Below, piece by piece: positions 1 to 7,026 of a DNA stretch of 8,225 bases. This DNA is from Magnetovibrio sp. (GTDB lineage: Bacteria > Pseudomonadota > Alphaproteobacteria > Rhodospirillales > Magnetovibrionaceae): assembly GCA_016763895.1 (NCBI GenBank), contig JAESSV010000024.1, positions 1 to 8,225 on the forward strand, written 5' to 3'. Both the position numbers and the translations under genes were made by a program. Position 1 is the stretch's first letter. The number at the start of each line of letters is the position of its first letter. Below the pieces are notes generated by a model. That model searched no databases, was not told the DNA's origin, and saw only the letters and a list, made by a program, of their open reading frames with translations.

Positions 1-1231
1 CGCCCTTAACGCGGTAAGCCTCAGTACAGGTAAAGACGAACTTGCCCGATGTGATATCAACCTGGCCGCCGCCAAAGTTGGTGGCGTACAGGCCATCATC
101 CACACTGGCGAGAATTTCGGCCGGGTCTTTGTCGCCCGCCAACATATAGGTGTTGGTCATGCGTGGGATGGGGTTACAAGCAAAGCTTTCTCGGCGCCCA
201 TTGCCCGTCGGTTTATCCCCCATCAAGCGCGCGTTCATGCGATCTTGCATATACCCTTTTAAAATACCGTCTTCGATCAAAACGGTATTTTCGGTGGGGG
301 TGCCTTCATCATCAATGGACAACGAACCGCGTTTACCATCCAATGTTCCATCATCAACGATGGTCACACCGGGTGACGCCACGCGTTCGCCCAAAAGGCC
401 TGAAAAAGCCGAGGTCTTTTTGCGGTTAAAGTCGCCTTCCAAGCCATGACCGACGGCTTCGTGCAACAACACGCCCGGCCAGCCCGGTCCCAACACCACC
501 GACATTTCACCCGCCGGAGCCGGCACGCTGGCAAGGTTAACAATCGCCTGGCGCAAGGCCTCGTCGGCAATGTTCTGCCAGCTTTCAGGCGTGATCCACT
601 GGTCATAGGCGGCCCGGCCACCCGCACCAAAAGAACCGCTTTCCATGCGATCACCCGATTCCACCACCACCGATACATTGATGCGCACCAAGGGCCGGAT
701 GTCGGACGCGACTTCGCCACCGGGGCGCACGACTTCGATGGCTTGCCAACTGCCCGCCAAGGACACCGATACTTGTTTTACGCGGGGGTCTTTGCCCCGA
801 ACATAGGCATCGATTTCAGCCAATAACGTCACTTTGTTTTCAAAAGAAATACAATTGAGCGGATTCTCGTCGTCGTATAATTTTAAATTTGTCCCACACG
901 GAGCCCCGGCCAAAATACCGCCATGCCCCCGCGTGACGGTTTTTACCGTTTGCGCCGCCCGTTTAATGGCTTCTTCGCTGAGTTCAGAAGCATGGGCCAA
1001 GCCGGCCATTTCACCCGCCACCGAACGCAAGCCAAAGCCTTGGACCGTATCAAAATTGGCCCCTTTTAGCTGGCCGTCATCAAACATCAAGCTTTCACTT
1101 TGGCGGTATTCCAAGAACAGTTCCCCATCATCGGCACCCTGCAAGGCATCTTCGACCACACGCGTCACCCGATCCCGGTCCATGTCGGTGCGTTCAAAGA
1201 AAAGATTATGGGTGATGGCGTTGTTGGACAT
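1..1231 (-). CDS. tldD: TldD, metalloprotease subunit of TldD/PmbA (C-terminus off the left edge)
   Basis: Reading the minus strand from the ATG at 1231 gives 410 open codons to the window edge with no stop. TldD proteins are usually about 470-480 residues, so roughly 60-70 C-terminal residues are missing. The metal-binding motif HEAVGHGLEGDFNRK starts at residue 257 (H257, E258, H262; the HExxxH signature), preceded by GPGWPGVLL and followed by TSAFSG, the IDDEGTP block and the GYMQDRMNARLMG and PTGNGRRES stretches, all typical of TldD. In the E. coli protein a cysteine near the C-terminus completes the metal site; that part lies outside the window. TldD pairs with PmbA (TldE) to degrade or trim peptides, for example in microcin B17 maturation and CcdA turnover in E. 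coli. A GGAG Shine-Dalgarno (complement of 1239-1242) supports the chosen start. Its partner pmbA lies 1.4 kb away beyond metZ on the other strand. The family assignment is very secure; the substrate here is unknown. Confidence 0.96.
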   Translation of the reverse strand, partial: MSNNAITHNLFFERTDMDRDRVTRVVEDALQGADDGELFLEYRQSESLMFDDGQLKGANFDTVQGFGLRSVAGEMAGLAHASELSEEAIKRAAQTVKTVTRGHGGILAGAPCGTNLKLYDDENPLNCISFENKVTLLAEIDAYVRGKDPRVKQVSVSLAGSWQAIEVVRPGGEVASDIRPLVRINVSVVVESGDRMESGSFGAGGRAAYDQWITPESWQNIADEALRQAIVNLASVPAPAGEMSVVLGPGWPGVLLHEAVGHGLEGDFNRKKTSAFSGLLGERVASPGVTIVDDGTLDGKRGSLSIDDEGTPTENTVLIEDGILKGYMQDRMNARLMGDKPTGNGRRESFACNPIPRMTNTYMLAGDKDPAEILASVDDGLYATNFGGGQVDITSGKFVFTCTEAYRVKG

Positions 1232-1270
1232 GGTGCGTCTCCGAAGGATCGTGATACAAATTACCTTCAT

Positions 1271-1299
1271 GATATAAGCATAAAATGAATGAACAACAA
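1271..1299 (-). promoter_or_regulatory. Candidate sigma70-type promoter for tldD
   Basis: On the minus strand TTGTTG (complement of 1294-1299) is followed after 17 nt by TATATC (complement of 1271-1276). It is also possible to read TGC-TTATAT as an extended -10. It lies in an AT-rich patch about 40 bp upstream of the tldD start codon and faces it. The hexamers are only partial matches, so this is a prediction by eye. Confidence 0.35.
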
Positions 1300-1304
1300 C
1301 CATC

Positions 1305-1333
1305 TTGACGTACAGGCTGCAAAGCTTCATTTT
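1305..1333 (+). promoter_or_regulatory. Candidate promoter for the riboswitch-metZ transcript
   Basis: TTGACG (1305-1310, five of six consensus bases) is followed after 17 nt by CATTTT (1328-1333), which keeps the important A2 and T6 of a -10 box but is otherwise weak. A start about 7 nt later, near 1340, would fall exactly at the 5' side of the SAM-II aptamer, which is the main reason to favour it. It would run back to back with the candidate tldD promoter. Confidence 0.4.
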
Positions 1334-1340
1334 AACACGA

Positions 1341-1395
1341 CGTGGTGATTTGGCCGGCTGGCTTGCGGCCACGTAAAACAATCCGCTAAAAGGCC
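1341..1395 (+). promoter_or_regulatory. SAM-II (metA-motif) riboswitch aptamer
   Basis: The segment matches the SAM-II consensus closely. P1 is CGTGG (1341-1345) pairing with CCACG (1369-1373). The loop starts with the conserved TGATTTG, continues to GGCTTGCGG, and after P1 comes GTAAAACAATCCGCTAAAAGG with the conserved CGCTAAA. The expected H-type pseudoknot can be drawn as GCGG (1365-1368) with CCGC (1383-1386); CC at 1354-1355 may add pairs with GG at 1392-1393. SAM-II RNAs bind S-adenosylmethionine and repress methionine biosynthesis genes (metA, metX, metZ) in Alphaproteobacteria. The aptamer lies 67 nt upstream of the metZ start codon and just before an intrinsic terminator, so SAM is expected to lower metZ expression. 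Confidence 0.93.
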
Positions 1396-1424
1396 GATGC
1401 GTAAGGATAGTCCTGGCCTCGGCT
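1392..1424 (+). other. Possible antiterminator pairing between aptamer 3' end and terminator
   Basis: GGCCGA (1392-1397) can pair with TCGGCT (1419-1424) over six pairs, one of them G-U. This uses the loop and the 3' inner arm of the terminator hairpin, so both structures cannot form together. A small hairpin GGA (1405-1407) with TCC (1411-1413) could form inside it and also competes for the terminator's 5' arm. If SAM binding holds the GG at 1392-1393 in the pseudoknot, the terminator would be freed. This is inferred from pairing drawn by hand, with no energy calculation. Confidence 0.35.
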
Positions 1425-1436
1425 CGGACTTTTTTT
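1409..1436 (+). terminator. Intrinsic terminator in the metZ leader (riboswitch expression platform)
   Basis: AGTCC (1409-1413) pairs with GGACT (1426-1430), and after one mismatch GGC (1415-1417) pairs with GCT (1422-1424) including a G-U pair, closing a CTCG loop. Seven T follow directly (1430-1436). This is a standard Rho-independent terminator, placed between the SAM-II aptamer and the metZ ribosome binding site, so it most likely works as a SAM-dependent attenuator rather than ending an upstream gene (tldD points the other way). Confidence 0.8.
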
Positions 1437-1461
1437 GTACGCCGTTCTGAGGAGAACCATT

Positions 1462-2661
1462 ATGACGACCAAAGATGATAAAACAAAAAACTGGCGACCC
1501 GCAACCAAACTGGTGCGCGGCGGCCTTGACCGTTCTCACCATGGGGAAGTTTCCGAAGCCCTATACATGACCCAGGCCTATGCCTATGACAGCGCCGAAC
1601 AAGCCGAACAAAGCTTTTTGGGCGAGGTCGAACACTATGTGTATTCACGCTACGGCAACCCAACCGTCACCATGTTCGAAGAACGTCTGCGCTTGTTGGA
1701 AGGCTCGACCCATTGCACAGCCCTCGCAAGTGGCATGGCGGCGGTTTTTTGCTCCCTCGCCAGCCAGCTCAAACAAGGCGACCGCCTGATCGCGTCAACG
1801 GCTTTGTTTGGCGCATGTTTTCACATCATTGCCAATATTCTTCCCAATTGGGGCATTCGCGTTGAATTTGTCGAAGGCACCGATTTAAGCGCTTGGGAAA
1901 AAGCTTTATCCACACCCGCTCAAGCGATCTTTATCGAAACGCCATCCAATCCAACCTTGGCTATTCTTGACATCAAAGCGATTTCCGATTTGGCGCACAA
2001 AGCCGGAGCCAAAGTGGTGGTCGACAATGTCTTTGCCACCCCTATTTTGCAACGCCCCCTTGAATTGGGCGCCGACATCGTGACCTATTCGGCAACCAAG
2101 CACATCGATGGGCAAGGCCGCAGCCTGGGCGGAGCCGTGCTCAGCAATGATGCGAGCTTTATGGACAAGCAACTCACCCCGTTTTATCGCAACACCGGAC
2201 CAAGCCTCAGCCCGTTTAACGCCTGGATCTTGCTCAAGGGGCTTGAAACCTTGGACCTTCGTGTGGCACGGCAATGTGACAATGCTTTGGACATTGCTCA
2301 GTTTTTAGAAGGCCAAGACGCCATCGAACGGGTTTTATATCCAGGCTTAAAATCTCACCCCCAACACGAACTCGCCATGGCCCAAATGAACGGTCGCGGC
2401 AGCACCGTGGTGTCCTTTGAAGTCAAAGGCGGTAAAGCGGAAGCGTTTAAAACCCTCAACGCGCTGAACATTATGGACATTGCCAACAATTTAGGCGATG
2501 CCAAAAGCTTGGTCACGCACCCCGCCACCACCACTCACCAACGTTTGTCCGATGCCGAACGCGAAACCATGGGCATTCACCCCAATCTGATCCGTTTGTC
2601 GGTGGGCATCGAAGACGTACAAGACCTTAAAGACGACTTGGCCCAAGCTCTTTTATCTTAA
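1462..2661 (+). CDS. metZ: O-succinylhomoserine sulfhydrylase MetZ
   Basis: A 399-residue Cys/Met metabolism PLP-dependent enzyme, the usual length for MetZ. It makes homocysteine directly from O-succinylhomoserine (or a related acyl-homoserine) and sulfide in the cytoplasm. Visible motifs are YSRYGNPT (residues 61-68; Y61 and R63 are expected to contact PLP phosphate from the neighbouring subunit), ETPSNPT, VVDNVFATP with D188 for the pyridine nitrogen, and SATKHIDGQGR with the PLP lysine K213. The HIDGQGR form is typical of MetZ, whereas cystathionine gamma-synthases have other residues there. I chose the ATG at 1462 because AGGAG (1450-1454) sits 7 nt upstream; an in-frame TTG at 1435 overlaps the terminator T-tract and has no such site. 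The SAM-II riboswitch upstream agrees with a methionine-pathway role. It is first in a run of six same-strand genes, 23 nt before pmbA. Acyl-donor specificity (succinyl versus acetyl) cannot be read from sequence. Confidence 0.95.
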   Translation: MTTKDDKTKNWRPATKLVRGGLDRSHHGEVSEALYMTQAYAYDSAEQAEQSFLGEVEHYVYSRYGNPTVTMFEERLRLLEGSTHCTALASGMAAVFCSLASQLKQGDRLIASTALFGACFHIIANILPNWGIRVEFVEGTDLSAWEKALSTPAQAIFIETPSNPTLAILDIKAISDLAHKAGAKVVVDNVFATPILQRPLELGADIVTYSATKHIDGQGRSLGGAVLSNDASFMDKQLTPFYRNTGPSLSPFNAWILLKGLETLDLRVARQCDNALDIAQFLEGQDAIERVLYPGLKSHPQHELAMAQMNGRGSTVVSFEVKGGKAEAFKTLNALNIMDIANNLGDAKSLVTHPATTTHQRLSDAERETMGIHPNLIRLSVGIEDVQDLKDDLAQALLS

Positions 2662-2684
2662 CGGACATCAAATCGGAAAAAACC

Positions 2685-4031
2685 ATGAGCACCAAACTTG
2701 ACCTTCTCCAAGACCTGATCAAAACCGCCCAAGCCAAGGGAGCCGACATCGCCGATGCCGTTTTTGCCGAAGGCACGTCTTTGTCGCTCAGCTACCGCAT
2801 GGGTGAAGTGGAACAACTGGACCGATCCGAAGGTCAAGATTTGGGCTTAAGGGTCTTTGTCAACAAAGAAGGTGGGCTTGCCCAGGCCATTGTGTCGTCT
2901 TCTGACACCAGCCCCCAAGCCTTGAATGAATTGGCGGACCGGGCCGTGGCCATGGCCAAGTCTGTCCCCGCCGATCCGTATGCGGGCATAGCCGACCCCG
3001 ACCAATTGGCCACCAACTTTACCGATTTTGATATGTTTGATCCCTGTGAGCCCAGCGCAGACGACCTGAAAGACCAAGCCCGCACCGCCGAAGAAGCCGG
3101 ACTTGACGTTCAAGGCGTTAGCCAATGCGAAGGCGCCTCGGCTGGATTTGGTCACACCCGTGTCGCCATGGCCGCCAGCAATGGATTTGCCCATGCTTAT
3201 GAACGCTCAAGCCACAGCCTCAGCGCCTCTATGGTGGCCGGAAAAGGCCAAGGCATGGAACGTGATTATGATTATTCAGGATCCGTTTGGGCCGAAGATT
3301 TAGCAAGCGCAGAAGACATCGGACGCATTGCCGGGGAAAAAGCCGTTAAACGTTTGAACCCGAAAAAAGTTAAAACCGGGCAATTCCCCGTGATCTATGA
3401 TGCCCGCGTATCCAGAACCTTGATCGGACACATGTCGTCCGCCATTAACGGCGCCAGCGTGGCGCGCGGCACATCCTTTTTAAAAGATAAAATGAACGAG
3501 CTGGTTTTTGCCAAAGGCGTCAACATCATTGATGACCCCCACCGCTTGCGCGGATTGCGTTCGGCGTCTTTTGACGATGAAGGCCTGGCCACCACCAAAC
3601 GCAATATTATCGACGATGGACGCCTGACCACGTGGTTCTTGGATTTGCGGTCTGCCAAACAATTGGGGCTAAAATCCACGGGCCATGCCTCACGCGGGGT
3701 GTCCAGCGCGCCTTCGCCGTCAAGTTCGAACCTGTATTTGGCCCCCGGTGCGCAAACGCTGGACGATATGATCAAGGACATCACACAAGGGTTCTTTGTC
3801 ACCGAATTGATTGGCATGGGTGTCAGCGGCATCACCGGGGACTATTCCCGTGGCGCCAGTGGATTTTGGATTGAAAATGGCGAGTTGACCTATGCCGTTT
3901 CCGAAGTCACCGTGGCGGGAAACTTGCTCGATATGTTCAAGACCCTCACCCCGGCCAGTGATTTGGAATTTCGCCATGGCCTTGATGCGCCCAGCGTCCG
4001 CATCGATGGTCTCACCATAGCCGGAGTTTAA
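2685..4031 (+). CDS. pmbA: PmbA (TldE), partner subunit of the TldD/PmbA protease
   Basis: A 448-residue protein, the usual length for PmbA (about 450). The N-terminal part has the family's GEVEQLDRSEGQDLGLRVFV block (about residues 40-60), and the C-terminal half has RGVSSAPSPSSSNLYL, the FFVTELIGMGVSGITGDYSRGASGFWIENGEL region and a late AGNLLDMF stretch. It lacks the HExxxH motif of TldD, as expected for the non-metal subunit; in E. coli PmbA and TldD form a heterodimer in which TldD carries the metal. The start is ATG 2685 with a modest SD-like GGA at 2675-2677. The 23-nt gap after metZ holds no terminator, so it is probably co-transcribed with metZ. The odd point is the arrangement: its partner tldD lies on the other side of metZ and is read divergently. 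The natural substrate in this organism is unknown. Confidence 0.95.
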   Translation: MSTKLDLLQDLIKTAQAKGADIADAVFAEGTSLSLSYRMGEVEQLDRSEGQDLGLRVFVNKEGGLAQAIVSSSDTSPQALNELADRAVAMAKSVPADPYAGIADPDQLATNFTDFDMFDPCEPSADDLKDQARTAEEAGLDVQGVSQCEGASAGFGHTRVAMAASNGFAHAYERSSHSLSASMVAGKGQGMERDYDYSGSVWAEDLASAEDIGRIAGEKAVKRLNPKKVKTGQFPVIYDARVSRTLIGHMSSAINGASVARGTSFLKDKMNELVFAKGVNIIDDPHRLRGLRSASFDDEGLATTKRNIIDDGRLTTWFLDLRSAKQLGLKSTGHASRGVSSAPSPSSSNLYLAPGAQTLDDMIKDITQGFFVTELIGMGVSGITGDYSRGASGFWIENGELTYAVSEVTVAGNLLDMFKTLTPASDLEFRHGLDAPSVRIDGLTIAGV

Positions 4032-4043
4032 GAGGAAGCCGCC

Positions 4044-4757
4044 GTGAAACTTCACAAACGCATCCTCAATATCAATTGGGTCCAATCCATCATCACGGGA
4101 TTGGCCGCCGCTTATTTGCGTTTTGTGCGGTTCAGCGGGCATTGGGAAATGCGCGATTGGCACAACATCCAAGATGTCATTGATCAAGGCAAACCCGTTG
4201 TGTTGTGTTTCTGGCACGGGCGTTTGTTGGCTAAAATTTTTGGCTGGCCCAAGGGGGCTGTGGCGTTGCATCAATTGTCGACCGCACACAGGGACGGCAA
4301 ATTGGCGGGCAAAACCTATCAACGTTTAGGCCTCATCCCCGTTTGGTTGGAATCCAAAAGCCCCACCGAAGCCACCCGAAAAATTGTCAAAATTCTGAAA
4401 GCTGGGGGCGTGTGTTCCATCACACCCGATGGCCCCAAAGGCCCCCGTCAACGGATGCAAATGGGGGCTGTTAATATGGCCCGCATGGGCGGTGCGTACC
4501 TGGTGCCGGTCAGCAGTTCCGGTTCGCGCATGAAAATCTTAAGCCGTTGGGACCGCATGCAAATCCCTTTGCCTTTTGCCCGGGGCGCTTTTCAAATGGG
4601 TGAGGCCATCGAAGTCCCCCGCAAAGCCAGCGCCGAAGAGCTTGAAGCCATCCGCATCCGCATGGAAGACAACCTCAACACACTCACGCGAAATCTTGAC
4701 AAAGAATTTGGTCAACCGACACCAGAGCCAGCAACCCTTGAAGAGGTCTCCTCATGA
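4044..4757 (+). CDS. DUF374 lysophospholipid-acyltransferase family protein, LpxJ-like
   Basis: A 237-residue protein of the DUF374 (COG2121) branch of the LPLAT superfamily. Signature stretches are LCFWHGRLL (H58), STAHRDGKLAG (residues 79-89, D84), ITPDGPKGPR (126-135) and a following QMGAVNMARMGGAYLVPV block. A hydrophobic N-terminal segment (about 12-30) could tether it to the inner membrane. The epsilonproteobacterial LpxJ enzymes of this family add secondary acyl chains to lipid A, some without needing Kdo first; alphaproteobacterial members next to waaA are usually left unnamed, so I infer a lipid A or related lipid acyltransferase role. It starts at GTG 4044, with AGAGGAAG (4031-4038) as SD overlapping the last base of the pmbA stop codon. 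Its TGA overlaps the waaA ATG (ATGA, 4754-4757), suggesting translational coupling. The family is secure; substrate and acyl donor are not. Confidence 0.87.
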   Translation: MKLHKRILNINWVQSIITGLAAAYLRFVRFSGHWEMRDWHNIQDVIDQGKPVVLCFWHGRLLAKIFGWPKGAVALHQLSTAHRDGKLAGKTYQRLGLIPVWLESKSPTEATRKIVKILKAGGVCSITPDGPKGPRQRMQMGAVNMARMGGAYLVPVSSSGSRMKILSRWDRMQIPLPFARGAFQMGEAIEVPRKASAEELEAIRIRMEDNLNTLTRNLDKEFGQPTPEPATLEEVSS

Positions 4758-6028
4758 AGCTCACCCTTTACCGCATGGTAACCTCGCTTGGCGGGCCTTT
4801 CATCCGTTATTATTTGAACCAACGTTTGAAGACCGGCAAAGAAGACCAAGACCGTTTTGAAGAACGCCTTGGCATTGCGTCATTGCCCCGCCCGGCGGGA
4901 AAATTGATGTGGATTCATGCCGCCAGTGTGGGGGAATCTTTATCGGCTTTGCCGCTGATTGAACGCTTTTTCCAAGACCATAAGGACTGGCAAATATTGG
5001 TCACCACAGGCACGGTCACATCCGCCCGATTGATGATTGAACGGCTGCCTAAAAATGCTCGCCATCAATTTTTGCCCGTGGACCGCGTGTCTTATGTGCG
5101 GCGCTTTTTGGAACATTGGCAACCCGACCTTGCGCTTTGGGTGGAATCAGAACTGTGGCCAAATTTGGTGATAGAATCCCGCGCCCGCGCGGTGCCCATG
5201 GTGATTTTTAACGGGCGCATGTCTGAACGATCTTTTGTCGGCTGGACCAAACACAAAGCCATGATCCGAAGGCTGTTGAGTGCCTTTAAAATGATCCTCG
5301 CGCAAAGTGAAGTCGATGCTGAACGGTTCTTGGAATTGGGCGCAAAAAACGTCTCAACCCCCGGAAACATAAAATTTTGCACGGCTCCTTTGCCCGTAGA
5401 AATCAATGCTTTTGAAAACCTCAACCAACATATTGGCGCGCGTCCGGTTTGGTTGGCGTCGTCCACCCATGACGGTGAAGAAATTTTGTGCGGGAACCTT
5501 CACGCGGATTTAAAAGACCACATCGAAGGACTTCTCACCATTATCGTGCCCCGTCACCCCGAACGTGGCGAAGACGTGCGCGACCAATTAACCAAAATGG
5601 GGTTAAACGTAGCCTTGCGGTCTCAAAACCAAGACATCACGTCTTCAACGGATGTTTATGTCGCCGACAGCATGGGCGAACTGGGGCTATTTTACCGGCT
5701 GTGTCCGGTTGTCTTTATGGGCAAAACCTTTGCCAAGGGCGGCGGGCAAAACCCTATCGAGCCGGCTCAATTGGAATGTGCTTTGGTGTTTGGACCAGAC
5801 ATGGGAAATTTTGCCGACAGCGCAGACAAGCTGATCAAGGCCAAGGGCGCGTTCAGCGTGACAACCCCCCAAGACCTTGCAAAAATGATAAAGACTTTAT
5901 TGTGTGATATAAACAAACAAACAAAAACAGCCCAATCCGCCCACACGGTTGCCACATCAGAAGCTCATGTTCTGGACCGTGTGATGGAAAAACTAGCCCC
6001 GTTCCTTGAACGCGGCGGAGATACTTAA
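4754..6028 (+). CDS. waaA: 3-deoxy-D-manno-octulosonic acid (Kdo) transferase WaaA/KdtA
   Basis: A 424-residue GT-B glycosyltransferase, normal length for WaaA. It transfers Kdo from CMP-Kdo to the lipid A precursor at the cytoplasmic face of the inner membrane. The N-terminus has a short hydrophobic anchor (about residues 4-21), then RFEERLG (34-40), IHAASVGES with the expected catalytic base E61, WVESELWPN (129-137), FNGRMSERS, and in the C-terminal nucleotide-binding domain ADSMGELGLFY (around 307) and MGKTFAKGGGQNPIEPA (322-337). The ATG overlaps the preceding stop by 4 nt, with an AAGAGG SD at 4741-4746. lpxK follows after 2 nt. Residues near 377-395 are encoded by an unusually AT-rich, K/Q/N/T-rich stretch compared with the rest of the gene. 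Whether it adds one or more Kdo residues cannot be told from sequence. Confidence 0.96.
   Translation: MKLTLYRMVTSLGGPFIRYYLNQRLKTGKEDQDRFEERLGIASLPRPAGKLMWIHAASVGESLSALPLIERFFQDHKDWQILVTTGTVTSARLMIERLPKNARHQFLPVDRVSYVRRFLEHWQPDLALWVESELWPNLVIESRARAVPMVIFNGRMSERSFVGWTKHKAMIRRLLSAFKMILAQSEVDAERFLELGAKNVSTPGNIKFCTAPLPVEINAFENLNQHIGARPVWLASSTHDGEEILCGNLHADLKDHIEGLLTIIVPRHPERGEDVRDQLTKMGLNVALRSQNQDITSSTDVYVADSMGELGLFYRLCPVVFMGKTFAKGGGQNPIEPAQLECALVFGPDMGNFADSADKLIKAKGAFSVTTPQDLAKMIKTLLCDINKQTKTAQSAHTVATSEAHVLDRVMEKLAPFLERGGDT
5885..5913 (+). promoter_or_regulatory. Candidate internal promoter upstream of lpxK
   Basis: Inside the AT-rich 3' part of waaA, ATGATA (5885-5890, four of six -35 bases) is followed after 17 nt by TATAAA (5908-5913). 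TGA directly before the latter (5905-5907) makes an extended -10. A start near 5920 would give lpxK a leader of about 110 nt. It would let lpxK and the next acyltransferase be transcribed independently of the SAM-controlled leader. It is a prediction by eye, and coding constraint or chance could also explain it. Confidence 0.3.
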
Positions 6029-6030
6029 AC

Positions 6031-7026
6031 ATGCAAGCACCTGAATTTTGGGATCGAAAAACAGGGGGGTTTTTGCCTTCCTTGTTGCGTCCTATTGGCT
6101 GTGTTGTTTCCGGCTTGGCGGCTTTGCGTCAAAAACGAGCAACCCCGTTTAAAGCCTCGGTCCCCATTATTTGTGTTGGGAACCTGGTGGCGGGCGGAGC
6201 CGGAAAAACACCCGTAGCTCTGGACCTTGTCGCCCGGCTCAAGGCAAAAAACATTGTCGTTCACGTGGTGATGTTGGGATATGGGGGAACGGAACTTGGT
6301 CCCACCCTTGTTGATCCGGACGTTCACGACTCAATCAAAGTTGGTGATGAAGCTTTGTTGTTGACCAGAGTTGCCCCCACCTGGGTCAGCGAAGACCGCA
6401 AAGCCGGGGTGCTTTCAGCCATCCATGCCGGAGCCGAAATCATCGTTTTAGACGACGGTTTTCAAAACCCATCCGTTCACAAAGACCTATCGTTATTGGT
6501 TGTGGATGGCGGGTATGGATTTGGCAATGGGCGGGTGATGCCCGCAGGGCCTTTGCGCGAAACCACCAAGGCTGGCTTTGAACGCACCGACGCCGTGATC
6601 TTGTTGGGTGCGGATGAAGCCGATGTATGGGGCCGGGTGAAGCGATCGGCTCGCAAAGACTTGCCGATCTTGCGCGCCCATATTAGGCCGACAAAAGACG
6701 CCCAAGCCTTAAACGGAAAAGAAATCTATGCGTTCGCGGGAATTGGTCGTCCGCAAAAATTCTTCGATACCTTAAACCACATCGGTTGCAAGCTGGTGGG
6801 GTCTAAATCTTTTGATGATCATCATCCCTATTCCCAAACGGACCTTGAAAATATCATCGAGGCCGCAGCAGGGGCGACAATTGTCACCACAGAAAAAGAC
6901 CTGGTGCGCATTCCAGAAGCCTTTCAAAACCAGATGCAAGCCGTCGACATCACCCTCAGATGGAAAGAGCACCAAGCCATAGATTCCTTGCTCAGCAAAG
7001 TGATGAAGAATGACCCACAAGGTTGA
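6031..7026 (+). CDS. lpxK: Tetraacyldisaccharide 4'-kinase LpxK
   Basis: A 331-residue kinase, usual length for LpxK, which phosphorylates the 4' position of the tetraacyl disaccharide 1-phosphate to make lipid IVA at the inner membrane. A hydrophobic N-terminal segment (about 14-32) fits membrane association. The Walker A loop GNLVAGGAGKTP spans residues 50-61 (K59, T60). VGDEALLL (D106), LDDGFQN (140-146), FDDHHPY (261-267, a conserved His region near the active site in the Aquifex enzyme) and TTEKDLVRI near the C-terminus are all recognisable. One oddity: the usual SRGYGG-type motif after the P-loop reads MLGYGG (81-86), lacking the Ser-Arg pair. ATG 6031 follows the waaA stop by 2 nt, with GGAG at 6017-6020. 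The end overlaps the next gene by 17 nt. The identity is secure; the effect of the motif change is unknown. Confidence 0.95.
   Translation: MQAPEFWDRKTGGFLPSLLRPIGCVVSGLAALRQKRATPFKASVPIICVGNLVAGGAGKTPVALDLVARLKAKNIVVHVVMLGYGGTELGPTLVDPDVHDSIKVGDEALLLTRVAPTWVSEDRKAGVLSAIHAGAEIIVLDDGFQNPSVHKDLSLLVVDGGYGFGNGRVMPAGPLRETTKAGFERTDAVILLGADEADVWGRVKRSARKDLPILRAHIRPTKDAQALNGKEIYAFAGIGRPQKFFDTLNHIGCKLVGSKSFDDHHPYSQTDLENIIEAAAGATIVTTEKDLVRIPEAFQNQMQAVDITLRWKEHQAIDSLLSKVMKNDPQG

Noticed and set aside
150..1277. Plus-strand open frames across 150-449, 446-826 and 834-1277
   Set aside because: They lie antisense to tldD, whose minus-strand frame is continuous and carries the full set of TldD motifs.
1435..1461. 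Upstream TTG start for MetZ adding nine residues
   Set aside because: The TTG lies in the terminator T-tract and lacks a ribosome binding site, while ATG 1462 has AGGAG at a 7-nt spacing and yields a normal family N-terminus.
1906..2274. Minus-strand open frame within metZ
   Set aside because: It is the shadow of the metZ coding frame, which contains the PLP lysine motif in this very stretch.
2662..2684. Terminator or promoter between metZ and pmbA
   Set aside because: The 23-nt gap has no hairpin or T-tract, and the best upstream hexamers in the metZ 3' end (AAGACG with TTATCT) are too weak to call.
3720..4322. 200-codon open frame on the minus strand
   Set aside because: It is antisense to the end of pmbA and the start of the DUF374 gene, both of which are clear family members; its translation shows no recognisable domain and it spans their junction.
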